Positions 35,813 to 44,841 are shown, numbered from the stretch's first letter. The stretch is DNA of 64,000 bases from Bacteroidota bacterium (GCA_020402865.1 JADBYT010000009.1:124001-188000), one strand, 5' to 3'. Translations and numbers: made by a program. The notes: generated by a model from the letters alone, not told the origin.

Positions 35813-36905
35813 AAACGATCTTCAGCAACGGGTAGAATTCGATTTTATCCGCTACGCCAACTGCTGGGAAGATGCCGATATACTGGCCGAAGCATTGCAG
35901 GTAAAACCCGGCGAACGCGTGCTGTCAATCGCCTCGGCAGGCGACAATAGTTTTGCACTGCTCATTAATGCGCCCGAAATTGTAGTGGCTGTTGATGTAA
36001 ATGAAATTCAACTCTGGCTCGGTGAATTGAAAAAGGCGGCTTTTACACTCGATACACACGAAGAATTTCTGGCTTTTCTTGGCTTCACACCTTCATCTTC
36101 ACGCATCGAAACCTATAAAAAAATACGCAGCCAAATGCCCGAACCGGCGCAACGCTGGTGCGACAACCATTTACAGCTCATCGAAGCGGGCGTAATTATG
36201 CAGGGAAAGTTTGAACGTTACTTCGGCTACTTTCGTTCAAAATTGCTACCGCTCATTCATAATAAAAAACGTATTGCAAAACTGTTTGAAGAAAAACCGG
36301 CAGATGCACAGCAAAAATTCTACACTGAAGAATGGAATACCTGGCGCTGGCGTTTGTTTTTCCGCATTTTCTTCAGCCGTTTTGTAATGGGCAAATACGG
36401 GCGTGATCCGGAGTTTATGAATGAGGTGAAGGTTTCGGTAGGTAAGTATATTTTTGGCAAAGCCGAAACTCATTTGCAAAGCAAAGTCATGCAGCAGAAT
36501 CATTTTCTGCACCATATTCTTGCCGGTAAGTTTGAACCTCAGCTTCCGCTTTATGCCCGAAAGGAAAATTTCGAACGCATACGGTCAAATCTTTCGCGCA
36601 TTGTCTTTTTTAAAGGCTATGCCGAAGAAGCCTGCCGCGAGTATGGTCCGTTTGATGCGTTCAACCTCTCCAATATTTTCGAATACCTATCGGCCGAAAT
36701 TTCAACCACCATTGCCCAGCAGCTTTGCAGTGCATCAAAACCAGGAGCGCGTTTTGCCTACTGGAATTTAATGGTGCCGCGAAATCTTGCTGCATTGTAT
36801 CCTGAAAAACTGCAACGCCAAAACGAAGTGGCCGACCGGCTTGGCGCCAGCGACAAAGGCTTTTTCTATCACCGCTTTCATCTCGATATTCTGAAAAATG
36901 GATAA
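35805..36905 (+). CDS. BtaA-like (DUF3419) aminocarboxypropyl transferase
   Basis: 366 residues. The SAM-binding region PGERVLSIASAGDNSFALLINAPEIVVAVDVNEIQLWLGELKKAAF (~35-78) matches BtaA, which moves the 3-amino-3-carboxypropyl group of SAM onto diacylglycerol in betaine-lipid synthesis. IRYANCWEDADILAEAL at the N-terminus, GKFERYFGYFRSKLLPLIH and the C-terminal GPFDAFNLSNIFEYLSAE also fit. No BtaB-type N-methyltransferase is present, so the product may stay unmethylated or the acceptor may be different. It overlaps the genes on both sides by eight bases, strong evidence of coupling. Soluble or peripheral membrane enzyme. Confidence 0.8.
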   Translation: MSKNDLQQRVEFDFIRYANCWEDADILAEALQVKPGERVLSIASAGDNSFALLINAPEIVVAVDVNEIQLWLGELKKAAFTLDTHEEFLAFLGFTPSSSRIETYKKIRSQMPEPAQRWCDNHLQLIEAGVIMQGKFERYFGYFRSKLLPLIHNKKRIAKLFEEKPADAQQKFYTEEWNTWRWRLFFRIFFSRFVMGKYGRDPEFMNEVKVSVGKYIFGKAETHLQSKVMQQNHFLHHILAGKFEPQLPLYARKENFERIRSNLSRIVFFKGYAEEACREYGPFDAFNLSNIFEYLSAEISTTIAQQLCSASKPGARFAYWNLMVPRNLAALYPEKLQRQNEVADRLGASDKGFFYHRFHLDILKNG

Positions 36906-37602
36906 TCAGCTTATACATTGCCTCTGGCTGGGTGCGTGTTTTCTTGCACTCTTCAGCACCGGCGAAATTTTATATCATAAATTCGGCGTGCGCGCCGAAT
37001 ACACGCGCAAGCTCATTCATTTGGGTACAGGTGTACTTACACTGCTTTTCCCCGTTTTTCTGCGTTCGCATTGGTTTGTGCTTTTGCTTTGCGGTGCGTT
37101 TGCAGTAATACTGCTTACAAGTTTAAAATTCAATCTTCTTAAATCCATCAACGCCATCGACCGTAAATCGCATGGCAGTATTTCGTATCCGGCGGCCGTG
37201 TACGGTACATTTTTATTCTACGATTTCTTTTCAGGCACGCATCCGCAAAAAGCCTACTTCTACATTCCCGTACTTATGCTTGCCGTATGCGATCCGATTG
37301 CTGCACTGAGCGGAAAGCGCTGGCCGTGGAAACCTTTTCAGGTAGGAAGCGGAAAGAAAACACTAACCGGCTCGCTCATGTTTTTTATTTCCGCATCATT
37401 GCTGTCCGGCATTCTGCTTTATACACTTTCTGAAACCAGCAATTCCAATCTGATTACACTTTCATTGCTGCTGGGTGCTTTCGGGGCATTTATCGAGGCG
37501 ATAAGCCGCAACGGTTTCGACAACCTGCTTATTCCGCTCATTTCCATACTTGTACTTGCAGCAGGCTTTTTTCTTGGCTGGTATCAACCGGAAATACTGT
37601 AA
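36898..37602 (+). CDS. Dolichol/phytol kinase-like (SEC59/VTE5 family) membrane protein
   Basis: 234 residues, six or seven membrane helices. Conserved positions of the CTP-dependent polyprenol kinase family are visible: YTRKLIHLGTGVLTLLFP, DRKSHGSISYPAAVY, LAVCDPIAALSGKRW, GSGKKTLTGSLMFF and GAFGAFIEAISRNGFDNLLIPL. Such enzymes phosphorylate long-chain isoprenoid alcohols or diacylglycerol with CTP. It overlaps the BtaA-like gene by eight bases. With HMG-CoA reductase and UbiA in the same run, a polyprenol or isoprenoid-lipid substrate is a reasonable inference but diacylglycerol is also possible. Confidence 0.78.
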   Translation: MDNQLIHCLWLGACFLALFSTGEILYHKFGVRAEYTRKLIHLGTGVLTLLFPVFLRSHWFVLLLCGAFAVILLTSLKFNLLKSINAIDRKSHGSISYPAAVYGTFLFYDFFSGTHPQKAYFYIPVLMLAVCDPIAALSGKRWPWKPFQVGSGKKTLTGSLMFFISASLLSGILLYTLSETSNSNLITLSLLLGAFGAFIEAISRNGFDNLLIPLISILVLAAGFFLGWYQPEIL

Positions 37603-37620
37603 TCTGTAATTCACTCACCT

Positions 37621-38628
37621 ATGAATTTGCGCTACATCACACAACAGGAGAATGAATTCGACGCTGCATTCGGAGAACTAAATGGCACACTCTATCCCGA
37701 TGAGATGAAACCGTGGAGAAGAAAAACGGGAACCGATATCGACGGAGACCGCGCCATATTCATGCTGGTGGCAGAACAAAACGGCACAAAAGAAGCGGTG
37801 GCTGTTTTGTATCGCAGTGATGCGGATGATGCAGATGATGCACTATTTATCGGAAACTACGAAGCGGATACTGACGAAGCTGCCACCGCACTGCTGGCAG
37901 AAGCGGAAGCTTTTGCCCGTGCGCAGAATTTCAAACGCATACTCGGCCCTATGAACGGAAGCACCTGGGGCACCTATCGTTTCCGGAAAGGCAATAGCAA
38001 TGATTTATTTTTTTCCGAGCATTATCATCCCCCGCAATACCCTGAACAGTGGAAAAAAGCCGGCTTTACTGAAACACAACATTACATTTCCACCATCGAC
38101 AAATCGTTGCACTGCGATAGCCCCGAAATTCTTGCACTCGAGGCAAAACTCCCCGCTGCAGGTCTGCATATCCGCACACTAACTGAAAACGATTTCGATG
38201 CCGGCAGTCTGCGAAAACTGTACACGTTTTGCACCACCGCTTTTGCCAACAACGTACTTTATGCACCCATCCGTGCAGAAGTTTTTATGATGCGTTATGC
38301 ACATATAAGCAAATACATTGCACCGGAAAGCAGCGCAGTTATTGAAGATGCGCAGGGCGAAATACAAGGCCTTCTCCTCGCCTATCCCGATCATTTTTGT
38401 AAAACGGAAAAGCGGTTCATCATTAAAACCGTAGCTCGGCATCCGCAGTGTACATTTAAAGGCATCGGCACGTTGCTGGGCAATCTGGGTACACGCTATG
38501 CCAAACAACATGGCTACACAAGTGTAATTCACGCCTATATGCACAGTGGCAATGCTTCGGTAAACCTTTCCGGGAAATTTTCGGGCGAGTTGTTACGTGA
38601 ATATGTTTTATTTGAAAAAACACTGTAA
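37621..38628 (+). CDS. GNAT-like acyltransferase
   Basis: 335 residues, soluble. Two GNAT-like halves can be made out: residues ~60-160 (AVAVLYRSDAD, AEAFARAQNFKRILGPMNGSTWGTYRF, GFTETQHYIS) and ~170-335 (LRIRTLTENDF-like start, RFIIKTVARHPQCTFKGIGTLLGNLGTRYAKQHGYTSVIHAYMHSGN). The second half holds the better acyl-CoA-binding pattern. Bacterial relatives N-acylate or N-acetylate amines. A role in N-acylating the aminocarboxypropyl head group made by the BtaA-like enzyme is speculative but fits the order of genes. The stop shares one base with the next ATG (TAATG). Confidence 0.65.
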   Translation: MNLRYITQQENEFDAAFGELNGTLYPDEMKPWRRKTGTDIDGDRAIFMLVAEQNGTKEAVAVLYRSDADDADDALFIGNYEADTDEAATALLAEAEAFARAQNFKRILGPMNGSTWGTYRFRKGNSNDLFFSEHYHPPQYPEQWKKAGFTETQHYISTIDKSLHCDSPEILALEAKLPAAGLHIRTLTENDFDAGSLRKLYTFCTTAFANNVLYAPIRAEVFMMRYAHISKYIAPESSAVIEDAQGEIQGLLLAYPDHFCKTEKRFIIKTVARHPQCTFKGIGTLLGNLGTRYAKQHGYTSVIHAYMHSGNASVNLSGKFSGELLREYVLFEKTL

Positions 38629-39215
38629 TGAAAAACCGACGCAAACTCATTCTCCGCACATTACTTGTGTTGCCTTTTGTGGCTGCGCTGGCTGTGTGGA
38701 TTTTCAGTCGCTATAAATCGCACGACAATTTGCCGTACAAAGCCATTGCGTATTCAGTAGAAATTAATGCTTCACCCGAAGAAGTGTTTGCCTATCTCGG
38801 ACACTCGGAAAAAGCGGGCGAATGGTCGGTATTTGTGCATCACATTACCACACTGAACAGCGATAGTTTTGCCGATGGTACCGTAGGTTGCCGGCGTCGC
38901 TGCTATTGTAATGCCGATGAAAAAGGAACGCAATGGGACGAACTCATTACGGAAGTTGTGCCCGGAAAACGCCGTCAGCTGACCATTTACAACCTGGTTG
39001 ACTTCGACATGACTGCCAACGGACTTTACACAGAGCAGCTTTACACGCCGCTTGATGGCGGCAAACGATGCCGGCTTACGCTTTCGTTGTTTTACAAAAA
39101 TGCAGAACCATCAGTTTGGGAGCTTGTGAAAACACATCTCTCGTCGTGGAAAGCCGAAAGCATTTTTGCGCGTAACTTAGCCAACATCAAACGCAACATC
39201 GAGAAACAGCGATGA
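38628..39215 (+). CDS. Membrane-anchored SRPBCC-fold protein
   Basis: 195 residues. An N-terminal anchor (LILRTLLVLPFVAALAVWIF, ~6-25) is followed by a SRPBCC/polyketide-cyclase-like domain (YSVEINASPEEVFAYLGHSEKAGEWSVFVHHI, RCRLTLSLFYKNAEP, ESIFARNLANIKRNIEKQ). The fold binds hydrophobic ligands such as lipids or prenyl compounds. It is coupled on both sides: TAATG with the GNAT gene and ATGA with the ligase gene. Probably a lipid-binding or tailoring partner; catalysis cannot be shown from sequence. Confidence 0.7.
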   Translation: MKNRRKLILRTLLVLPFVAALAVWIFSRYKSHDNLPYKAIAYSVEINASPEEVFAYLGHSEKAGEWSVFVHHITTLNSDSFADGTVGCRRRCYCNADEKGTQWDELITEVVPGKRRQLTIYNLVDFDMTANGLYTEQLYTPLDGGKRCRLTLSLFYKNAEPSVWELVKTHLSSWKAESIFARNLANIKRNIEKQR

Positions 39216-40735
39216 ACATTGCAAGGCATTTTTTTACTTCGGCCGCTGCACATCCGCACAAAGCGGCAATAATCGACCGCGATGGCCGTGCAATAAGCTT
39301 TGGCGAACTTGCCAACGAAGTAAAAACAGCAGCAGCGTACTACCGCAGTAAAGGCATTGGCCGTGGCGACCGTGTGCTGGTGTTTGTGCCCATGAGTATT
39401 GAGCTTTACCGAAGCGTGCTGGCCATTTTTCACATTGGCGCCGTGGCTATTTTTCTCGACGAATGGGTGAGCCGCGAAAGGCTTGAACTGTGTTGCCGCA
39501 TGGCACAATGCAAAGCATTTATTGCCCCGTTCAAACTTCGTGCGCTAGCGTTTCTGCTTTCGCCGCAACTGCGCCGTGTGCCGGTGTGGCTGGGCAAAGG
39601 CATAAAAAAGACGGATGCTGCCACTGAAGCAGAGGCAGTAGCAGCTAATGAAACGGCGCTCATTACATTCACCACAGGCAGTACCGGCATTCCCAAAGCA
39701 GCCGACCGCACACACGCATTTTTGCAGGCGCAGTTTGATGCGCTTGTGGATGAAATACAACCCGCGCCCGATGATGTGGACATGCCCGTGCTGCCCATTG
39801 TCCTTTTGCTCAATCTCGGCAGCGGCATCACATCTGTCATTGCCGATTACAATTCGCGCAAACCTAAAAAACTGAATCCATCGCGCATTCGAACACAAAT
39901 TACAGCGCACGGCGTAAACCGTTTTATTTCGTCGCCTTATCTGGCCGAGCAGCTTGCAAAGCATTCAACTTTGTATCCGGGCAAAGACAGCACGCAGCTT
40001 CGCCGCATTTTTACCGGCGGCGCGCCCGTGTTTCCCGATCAGGCGGCAACCATGCAGCAAGGCTATGCACAGGCGCAGATAAACATAGTGTACGGCTCCA
40101 CCGAGGCTGAACCAATAAGCCGCATCACCGCTTCTGAACTTACACAGCAGGGCGAACTAAGCCGGGGGCTTGCAGTAGGTCACATTGCCAAAGCTGCTAC
40201 TGTAATCATTCTCCCTATTACCAATTCGCCCATCGAAGTAAATGATGCACAACATCTGCAAGCGATGCAACTATCTTCCGGCGAAGTGGGCGAAATTGTG
40301 GTGAGCGGCCCGCATGTGTTGCGTCATTATATTGATAACCCGGAAGCAGTGAAGCAAAACAAGATCTTTACCGGAAACACAGTCTGGCACCGCACAGGTG
40401 ATGCAGGCTTTGTAAATGACGACGGACAACTTTTTCTCTGCGGTCGCTGTAATGCAATTATTACCGACAAAGCCGGGCACATGCTTACACCGTTTTTGTG
40501 GGAAGGAAAATTACGGTTGATAGATGGTGTTGCAGCCGGCACAATAATGCAACAGGGCGAGAAAATTGTGGCCGTAATTGAACCATTAAAAAATGCAATG
40601 CTTGAAAAAATAAAACGTGAAATCAGCGAAGCGTATCCGTTTGATGAAATCCGCGTATTACCACAAATCCCAAGAGATCCGCGTCATTTTTCGAAAGTAG
40701 ATTACGGAAAGTTGAAGGAGTTGATGATGAAGTAG
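39212..40735 (+). CDS. OleC-like AMP-forming ligase
   Basis: 507 residues of the ANL (acyl-CoA synthetase) superfamily. P-loop TFTTGSTGIPKAADRTH (~residue 150), INIVYGSTEAEPISR, hinge WHRTGDAGFVNDDGQLFLCGR, and C-terminal RDPRHFSKVDYGKLKEL with the catalytic Lys. The stretch QPAPDDVDMPVLPIVLLLNLGSGITSVI is close to the one in OleC, the beta-lactone synthetase of long-chain olefin synthesis, rather than to ordinary fatty-acyl-CoA ligases. No OleA, OleB or OleD gene is present. The substrate is therefore a carboxylic or beta-hydroxy acid activated as an adenylate; its identity is unknown. ATG overlaps the previous stop by four bases. Confidence 0.8.
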   Translation: MNIARHFFTSAAAHPHKAAIIDRDGRAISFGELANEVKTAAAYYRSKGIGRGDRVLVFVPMSIELYRSVLAIFHIGAVAIFLDEWVSRERLELCCRMAQCKAFIAPFKLRALAFLLSPQLRRVPVWLGKGIKKTDAATEAEAVAANETALITFTTGSTGIPKAADRTHAFLQAQFDALVDEIQPAPDDVDMPVLPIVLLLNLGSGITSVIADYNSRKPKKLNPSRIRTQITAHGVNRFISSPYLAEQLAKHSTLYPGKDSTQLRRIFTGGAPVFPDQAATMQQGYAQAQINIVYGSTEAEPISRITASELTQQGELSRGLAVGHIAKAATVIILPITNSPIEVNDAQHLQAMQLSSGEVGEIVVSGPHVLRHYIDNPEAVKQNKIFTGNTVWHRTGDAGFVNDDGQLFLCGRCNAIITDKAGHMLTPFLWEGKLRLIDGVAAGTIMQQGEKIVAVIEPLKNAMLEKIKREISEAYPFDEIRVLPQIPRDPRHFSKVDYGKLKELMMK

Positions 40736-40739
40736 ATGT

Positions 40740-42248
40740 ATGAGTAATCCGATTCTCACAGGTTCGCTGGTTTGTGCTACAGTGGTAGCGGTTTATGCTG
40801 TTTCGGTGTATTCATTTACACGTCATAAAACGAAAACAGCAGTAGGCCTGCTCATGCTTTGCGGTGCGGTGCTGAGTATTTATGTGTCGTCGGATAATTA
40901 CCTGCACGAGTGGGACGAACGCTTTCATGCGTTGGTGGCGCGCAATATGATGGAAACACCGCTTACACCAAAACTGTATTCCAACCATGTATTGCCTTTC
41001 GATTATACCGACTGGACATCGAATAATATCTGGCTGCATAAACAACCGCTTCCGCTCTGGCTCATGGCGGGCAGCATGCACATTACAGGAATAAACGAAT
41101 GGGGAGTCCGGTTACCGTCAATCATTGCTACTACATTTCTGATACTGTTCACTTTTCGTATCGGGCAACGGTTGAAAGACACACGCACCGGCTATATTGC
41201 GGCCTTGCTCATTTCGCTTAACGGATTGATTATTGAAACGAGCGGCGGCCGTGCAGCTACCGACCATTACGATGTACTTTATCTGTTTTTTATTACGCTT
41301 GGGGTATGGATGGCATTGCGTTTTGCCGATACGAAAAAAACTGTTTTCAATTTACTTACGGCAGTGGCTGTGTCGGCGGCAATTCTTACACGCTGGCTGC
41401 CTGCGCTTATTGTATTACCACTCTGGCTGCTTGCCGTGGTGCACTCGGCGAAATTTCAGCGGCGCGAAATAATACTTCAGTTCATGTTACTTTGTACCGC
41501 AATTGCAATACTCGTACTGCCGTGGCAAATTTACTCAGCCATTTATTTTCCCGACGAGTGGAAATGGGAACAAAGCTATAATTTACGGCATTTTACAGAG
41601 GCGCTTGAAGGCCATAGTGGTCCGTGGTATTTTCACTTCGAGAAAATGTCGATTGCATTTGGCGATTACTTTCTGATTGTGCTAGGCTGGTTTATCTACA
41701 AAACACTACGCAAACCACGCTGGAATAATCTTATTCTGCTCACATGGCTTGGGGTACCGCTGCTTTTTTTCACCCTTGCCGCCACACGCATGACCGGTTA
41801 CACGTTGTTTACGGCTCCGGCCGCTTTTATCATAGCAGGTGAATTTTGCAGCATGCTGATTGATCTCAGCGAAAAAAGAAACTGGAAAATTATTTCGCCG
41901 GTGTTGCTGACTGTGTTTGCTTTTTTTACGCTTCGATACAGCAATGAACGCATTAAGTTTTTCGACGGCAACACCCGCAATCCGCGGTGGGTACAGCAGC
42001 TTCGGCAAATAAACTCGAACAACCCGCATCCGAAAACCATTTACTTCAATATGAACCGTCCTGTGGAAACGATGTTTTATACGGGGTGTTTGGCTTATCC
42101 GATAGTTCCGGATGCGGATAAGCTGAAAGCGTTGCGGGCGTTGGGCTACCGGCTGGTGATTAATGCGGATGCAGAAACGGAATTGCCCTTGTCTGATGTG
42201 GAGGTGATCAATGCGGATGCGTTGCGTGGAGCGGTGCAGGAAGATTAA
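40740..42248 (+). CDS. ArnT/GT39-type membrane glycosyltransferase
   Basis: 502 residues with ten or more hydrophobic helices. The GT39/GT83 catalytic loop YLHEWDERFHALVARNMMETPLTPKLY (Asp-Glu near residue 59) and WLHKQPLPLWLMAG are present. Such enzymes use a polyprenyl-phosphate sugar donor on the outer face of the inner membrane to glycosylate lipid A, proteins or other lipids. The gene begins four bases after the ligase stop and ends the cluster, convergent (two bases apart) with the ABC exporter gene. A role in decorating the lipid made by this cluster is inferred from position. Confidence 0.82.
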   Translation: MSNPILTGSLVCATVVAVYAVSVYSFTRHKTKTAVGLLMLCGAVLSIYVSSDNYLHEWDERFHALVARNMMETPLTPKLYSNHVLPFDYTDWTSNNIWLHKQPLPLWLMAGSMHITGINEWGVRLPSIIATTFLILFTFRIGQRLKDTRTGYIAALLISLNGLIIETSGGRAATDHYDVLYLFFITLGVWMALRFADTKKTVFNLLTAVAVSAAILTRWLPALIVLPLWLLAVVHSAKFQRREIILQFMLLCTAIAILVLPWQIYSAIYFPDEWKWEQSYNLRHFTEALEGHSGPWYFHFEKMSIAFGDYFLIVLGWFIYKTLRKPRWNNLILLTWLGVPLLFFTLAATRMTGYTLFTAPAAFIIAGEFCSMLIDLSEKRNWKIISPVLLTVFAFFTLRYSNERIKFFDGNTRNPRWVQQLRQINSNNPHPKTIYFNMNRPVETMFYTGCLAYPIVPDADKLKALRALGYRLVINADAETELPLSDVEVINADALRGAVQED

Positions 42249-42250
42249 AC

Positions 42251-44062
42251 CTACTCCCCCGCCAGCTCTTCCCTGAACTGCAATTCAAACAATTTCCGGT
42301 ACTGTCCGTTTTCGCGCAGCAACAATTCATCGTGCGTTCCCATCTCAATTATTTCACCGTGATCCATCACCATAATGCGGCTGGCGTTGCGGATGGTGGC
42401 CAGACGATGCGCGATGATGATTGATGTACGTCCTTCGGTGAGTTTGCGTGTGGCGTGCTGAATCATACGTTCTGACTCAGTATCCACAGAGGCCGTGGCT
42501 TCGTCGAGCACGAGGATGCGCGGGTTATATACATACGCACGGATGAACGCAATGAGCTGGCGCTGCCCGGCCGAGAGCATGCCGCCACGTTCCTTTACAT
42601 CATAATCATAGCCGCCGGGCAGACTCATAATAAAGTCATGAGCGCCTACGGCTTTGGCGGCTTCAATTACCTGTGTTTCGGTGATGGCGGGATTGTTGAG
42701 CGTAATGTTATTGCGGATACTGTCGGAAAAAAGGAATACATCCTGCAACACCACACCAATATTCCGGCGAAGCGAAGAAAGCTCATAGTCGCGCACTTCT
42801 TTCCCATCAATGCGGATGCTGCCTTTCTGGTACTCATAAAAGCGGCTGAGGAGATTGATGGTGGTACTTTTTCCGGAACCTGTGGAGCCTACAATGGCAA
42901 TGCTTTCGCCGGCTGAGGCCTTAAACGAAATGCCGCGAAGAATCCAATGCGTATCGGTTGCCGCTTCGTCTTCGGTCTGGTAGGTAAACCATACTTTTTC
43001 AAATTCAATATCACCATTTATGTGCGAGGCGTCGGTGCTGCCGCTGCGGCTGATCACATCGTTTGTGTCCATTACCTTAAACACACGTTCCGAAGCCACC
43101 ATGCCCATTTGGAGGGTATTGATACGATCGGCCAGCATGCGGATGGGGCGGAAAAACTGGTTGATGAGGATTACAAAAAACGCCACATCGCCCGGATCGG
43201 CATTGAAGCCGTATATCTGTTTACCGGCAAACCACACCAGCAAACCGAGTGAAATGGACACCAGAATTTCCACCACAGGAAAGAACACGGAGTAGTACCA
43301 CACCCCGCGCACGTTTGCATCGCGGTGTTTGGAATTGATTTCCCGGAAACGATCCATTTCCACGTTCTCGCGGTTGAACACCTGCACAATGCGCATGCCG
43401 GTAATGTGTTCCTGCACAAACGTATTGAGGCGCGATACTTCGTTGCGTACATCGGTAAACGACTGTTTCACGGCGTTTTTAAACCACCATGTGGCAAGGA
43501 ACATGATTGGAATGGTAGTAAGCACCACGAGCGTAATTTTCCAGCTTACAGCCAGCATGGCCACGAGGTAAATGACAATGGTGAGCATATCGCCGGCAAT
43601 AACAATGAAGCCTTGCGAGAATACATCGTTTATGGCTTCGATATCAGACACCACACGTGTAACGAGTGTACCGATGGGCGTGCGGTCGAAATAGCCGGAA
43701 CGGAAGCCGAGTACTTTTTTGTGCAGCTGTATGCGCAGGTCTTTCACAATGCGCTGGCCAAGTTTGGATGTGCTGAAGCCGTTGAAGTATTGCAGAAATG
43801 CTTCGGTAACAAGCAGCAAAATCATGGCGAGGCAAAACACAAGCAGCTGCGCTTTAAGCGACTCTGCTTCGGCAGCCGATGAAGCGGGCTGCACAAATTC
43901 GTTCACTGAATGGCGGATGAGCATGGGCCGCACCACCGAGAGAAAAGAGAGGATAACAGTAAATGCGACTGCCCGCGCAAATAAAAGTTTGTGCGGACGC
44001 ACATACGTCATAATGCGGCGCAGCAAACTCCAGTCGAACGTTTTTCCAGAAACAGCACTCAT
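42251..44062 (-). CDS. MsbA-like ABC exporter (fused permease/ATPase)
   Basis: 603 residues. Six membrane helices (~18-320) form the ABC type I exporter domain. The ATPase has Walker A GSTGSGKSTTINLL, Q-loop, signature LSAGQRQLIAF, Walker B RILVLDEATASVD and switch His in IIIAHRLATI. It acts as a homodimer or heterodimer moving lipids or drugs across the inner membrane. Only one half-transporter gene is present. The start codon overlaps the truA stop by four bases (ATGA), so it is cotranscribed with truA. The substrate is unknown; adjacency to the lipid cluster is suggestive, but it is transcribed in the opposite direction. Confidence 0.9.
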   Translation of the reverse strand: MSAVSGKTFDWSLLRRIMTYVRPHKLLFARAVAFTVILSFLSVVRPMLIRHSVNEFVQPASSAAEAESLKAQLLVFCLAMILLLVTEAFLQYFNGFSTSKLGQRIVKDLRIQLHKKVLGFRSGYFDRTPIGTLVTRVVSDIEAINDVFSQGFIVIAGDMLTIVIYLVAMLAVSWKITLVVLTTIPIMFLATWWFKNAVKQSFTDVRNEVSRLNTFVQEHITGMRIVQVFNRENVEMDRFREINSKHRDANVRGVWYYSVFFPVVEILVSISLGLLVWFAGKQIYGFNADPGDVAFFVILINQFFRPIRMLADRINTLQMGMVASERVFKVMDTNDVISRSGSTDASHINGDIEFEKVWFTYQTEDEAATDTHWILRGISFKASAGESIAIVGSTGSGKSTTINLLSRFYEYQKGSIRIDGKEVRDYELSSLRRNIGVVLQDVFLFSDSIRNNITLNNPAITETQVIEAAKAVGAHDFIMSLPGGYDYDVKERGGMLSAGQRQLIAFIRAYVYNPRILVLDEATASVDTESERMIQHATRKLTEGRTSIIIAHRLATIRNASRIMVMDHGEIIEMGTHDELLLRENGQYRKLFELQFREELAGE

Positions 44063-44841
44063 TGGCGGGGAAGCATATCGGTTTGTAAATTGAGGTGTGC
44101 CGGGTAATGCACACGGGTAAGAAAAAGTCCGCGTGCCGGCACCGACTGTCCGGCTTCGGAGCGGTTGCCCGATTGCAGGATGCGCTGCACATCTTCCACG
44201 CTGAGTTTACCGCGGCCGGCATCGAGCAACGTGCCTACGGCAGCGCGTACCATGTTGCGCAGAAAGCGGTTGGCGCCAATGGTAAAAATGAGTGTATGCC
44301 CCTCGCTGCGCCAGTATGCGCGGCTTACGCTGCAGAGCGTGGTTTTGGCATTGCCGCCGCTTTTGCAGAATGCTCCAAAATCGGTTTGCTGCAAAAAAAG
44401 TGTGGCGCAGGCGTTCATGTGTGCCACATCCAGTTCATCGCGCAGGAGCCAGGATTGTGTGCCGCCAAACGGATTTTTGATGCGGGTAATGTGATATTCG
44501 TATTCGCGGTAGGTGGCATCGAAACGGGCGTGGGCATTGTCGGGCATGCGTTGTGCGGCATACACGGCAATGTCGGCCGGGAGCACGGCGTTGAGGTGAT
44601 ACACAAAGCGTTCGGGCGATTCGGGCAGCTGTTCGGCAGTAGCATCAAAATGTGCGTAGAACGCCGAGGCATGCACGCCTGTATCGGTGCGGCCGCAGCC
44701 GGTTACTTCCACAGGCTCGCGAAGCAGCATGCTGAGTTTGGCGTTAAGCACGGCTTGCACGGTATCGGTAGTGTGCGGCTGCACCTGCCAGCCCTGATAG
44801 CGGGTACCTTCATACGCAAGAAAAAGGAAGTAACGAGCCAC
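44059..44841 (-). CDS. truA: tRNA pseudouridine(38-40) synthase
   Basis: 260 residues from the GTG at 44841 (VARYFLFLAYEGTRYQGWQVQ). The catalytic Asp lies in the TruA motif GCGRTDTGVHASAFYAHFD. FDATYREYEYHI, RNPFGG-like and NRFLRNMVRAAVGTLLDAGRGKL are also typical. It converts uridines 38-40 of many tRNAs to pseudouridine. An ATG at 44898 would give a longer protein, but it lies upstream of the -7 box TATTTTTG (44860-44867) and the extra residues are not family-like, so GTG at 44841 is preferred. Confidence 0.9.
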   Translation of the reverse strand: MARYFLFLAYEGTRYQGWQVQPHTTDTVQAVLNAKLSMLLREPVEVTGCGRTDTGVHASAFYAHFDATAEQLPESPERFVYHLNAVLPADIAVYAAQRMPDNAHARFDATYREYEYHITRIKNPFGGTQSWLLRDELDVAHMNACATLFLQQTDFGAFCKSGGNAKTTLCSVSRAYWRSEGHTLIFTIGANRFLRNMVRAAVGTLLDAGRGKLSVEDVQRILQSGNRSEAGQSVPARGLFLTRVHYPAHLNLQTDMLPRQ

